From NCBI GenBank assembly GCA_958407995.1, contig CATYJU010000034.1, forward strand, positions 1 through 22,221: a DNA stretch of 22,221 bases, in the 5' to 3' direction. A model generated the notes under the pieces. The model had not been told where the DNA came from. It saw only the letters and a list, made by a program, of their open reading frames with translations, and did not search any database. Each line of letters begins with the position of its first letter. The stretch's first letter is position 1. Shown one piece after another: positions 20,884-22,221 of this stretch. The stretch is from an uncultured Collinsella sp. (GTDB lineage Bacteria; Actinomycetota; Coriobacteriia; Coriobacteriales; Coriobacteriaceae). Made by a program: the position numbers and the translations under genes.

Positions 20884-22221
20884 CTAATCGATCTTGTTGT
20901 TGGTCAGACCGGCGCGGAACACGGTGGCGTCGCCATCGGCCTGGCTCGGATCGTAGAGGTTCAGGGCAGCCACGTACATGGCGGCAGCGGTGACCAGGTC
21001 GTCCTTGTAGGTGACCTCGTTGGGAGCGTGAGCCTGAGACTCGGCACCCGGGCCAAAGCCCACGCAGGGAATGCCGTAGCGGCCCTGGATGGAGACGCAG
21101 TTCGTGGAGAAGGTCCACTTGTCGCACAGCGGGCGACCGGTGCGCTTGTCCATGCTGGGCTCGCAGCCGATGCGCTCGTCACCAAACATGGCCTTGTGGG
21201 CGTCGACGAGGGCCTTGACGTGCGGAGCGGTCTCCTTGTTGATCCACGTGGGGAAGTAAGCCTCGGTCTCGTAGACCTCGCCGGTCCAGGACGGACGGTC
21301 GTACATGTACATGGAGACCTTCACGTCGTCGCCGTACTTCTTGGCGGCCGGCAGGTTGCGGATCTCGTCCAGGCAGGACTCCCAGGTCTCACCGGCGGTC
21401 ATGCGACGGTCGATGGAGATGGCGCAGGAGTCAGCCACGGCGCAGCGGCTGGGGCTGGTGTAGAAGATCTGGCTGACGGTGCAGGTGCCGCGGCCCAGGA
21501 AGCGGGCATCCTCGAAGTGCTCGGGGTTGTACTTGGGGTCGAGCATCTTGACGAGACCCTTGATGTCGGTCGACTCGTCGCAGCCGTTGTTGTTGAGGGC
21601 GCGGACGTCGGCGATGATGTCGGCCATCTTGTAGATGGCGTTGTCGCCGCGGTCGGGAGCGGAGCCGTGGCAGGAGGTGCCGTGAACGTCGACACGGATC
21701 TCCATGCGGCCGCGGTGGCCGCGATAGATGCCGCCGTCGGTGGGCTCGGTGGAAATGACGAACTCGGGCTTAATGCCGTCCTTGTTGTAGATGTACTGCC
21801 AGCACATGCCGTCGCAGTCCTCTTCCTGGACGGTGCCGACGACCATGATCTTGTAACCCTCGGGGATGAGGCCCATGTCCTTCATCATCTTGGCAGCGTA
21901 GGTAGCGGAAGCCATGCCGCCCTCCTGGTCAGAGCCGCCGCGGCCGTAGATGATCTCGTCGGTCTCGTAGCCCTCATAGGGATCGGCGTCCCAGTTCTCG
22001 ATGTTGCCGATGCCGACGGTGTCGATGTGGGAGTCGATGGCGATGATCTTGTCGCCCTCGCCCATAAAGCCCATGACGTTGCCCAGGCCGTCGACCTTGA
22101 CCTCGTCATAGCCAAGGCTCTCCATCTCGGCCTTGATGCAGGCAACAACCTCACCCTCCTCGCAGGACTCAGAGGGATGGGAGATCATAGCGCGCAGGAA
22201 GCGAGTCATATCAGCACGATG
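20884..22221 (-). CDS. ygeY: M20-family metallo-deacylase YgeY, 5'-truncated by window edge
   Basis: Zinc-dependent M20 amidohydrolase/deacylase of the YgeY subgroup, cytoplasmic. Numbered from the first Met in the window (22209), the ligands and catalytic residues are His61 and Asp63 (DSHIDTVG), Asp94 (GGSDQEGG), Glu129-Glu130 (TVQEEDCDG), Glu155 (STEPTD), His181 (TSCHGSAP) and the final His in AHAPNE. The frame stays open to the window end, and the residues before that Met (RAD) fit the family's ADMTRFLR segment as I recall it from E. coli, where about 20 residues precede it. The real start therefore probably lies beyond 22221. Compared with E. coli from memory, it seems to carry extra residues around 206-235 and a longer C terminus. 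It heads the visible cluster; ygeX, usual between ygeW and ygeY, is absent here. Confidence 0.93.
   Translation of the reverse strand, partial: HRADMTRFLRAMISHPSESCEEGEVVACIKAEMESLGYDEVKVDGLGNVMGFMGEGDKIIAIDSHIDTVGIGNIENWDADPYEGYETDEIIYGRGGSDQEGGMASATYAAKMMKDMGLIPEGYKIMVVGTVQEEDCDGMCWQYIYNKDGIKPEFVISTEPTDGGIYRGHRGRMEIRVDVHGTSCHGSAPDRGDNAIYKMADIIADVRALNNNGCDESTDIKGLVKMLDPKYNPEHFEDARFLGRGTCTVSQIFYTSPSRCAVADSCAISIDRRMTAGETWESCLDEIRNLPAAKKYGDDVKVSMYMYDRPSWTGEVYETEAYFPTWINKETAPHVKALVDAHKAMFGDERIGCEPSMDKRTGRPLCDKWTFSTNCVSIQGRYGIPCVGFGPGAESQAHAPNEVTYKDDLVTAAAMYVAALNLYDPSQADGDATVFRAGLTNNKID

Overview
The window reads as chromosomal DNA of a GC-rich, Gram-positive anaerobe. The best guess is the class Coriobacteriia, probably a Collinsella-like gut actinobacterium. 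This rests on the ribosomal protein sequences, the zinc-type S14, an ArgR repressor, strong AGGAGG-type ribosome binding sites with several GTG/TTG starts, and the accessory genes for selenium-dependent molybdenum hydroxylases. The genus is an inference from recall; no search was run.

Layout. (1) 1-1650: 3' part of a class A penicillin-binding protein (+ strand), with a long low-complexity tail and a terminator. (2) 1690-4368: three minus-strand genes: argR, a divergent family 2 glycosyltransferase and truA. (3) 4404-14390: a minus-strand spc-alpha superoperon, in transcription order rplE-rpsN-rpsH-rplF-rplR-rpsE-rpmD-rplO-secY-adk-map-infA-rpmJ-rpsM-rpsK-rpsD-rpoA-rplQ. It ends at a textbook terminator (4404-4434). 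Putative promoters lie ahead of rplE and of infA, and several intercistronic gaps hold hairpins. (4) 14452-22221: a catabolic/accessory cluster, mostly minus strand: ygeY (cut by the window edge), ygeW, mocA-like, hyuA, yqeB and xdhC, with yqeC divergent on the plus strand.

How the genes work together. XdhC, YqeB, YqeC and the MocA-like protein are the accessory set that matures selenium-dependent molybdenum hydroxylases. HyuA, YgeW and YgeY are the ring-opening amidohydrolase, carbamoyltransferase and M20 deacylase found beside them in the E. coli yge-yqe-ygf region, which is linked to anaerobic purine/urate breakdown. The hydroxylase itself, ygfK, ssnA and ygeX are not in this window and may lie beyond 22221.

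The two most notable structural points are these. The spc operon starts abruptly at rplE: no rplX, rplN or S10-operon gene lies upstream, where the accessory cluster sits instead. Two copies of a ~66-base long-hairpin repeat (14452-14518 and 17246-17311) bracket the xdhC-yqeB-yqeC block.
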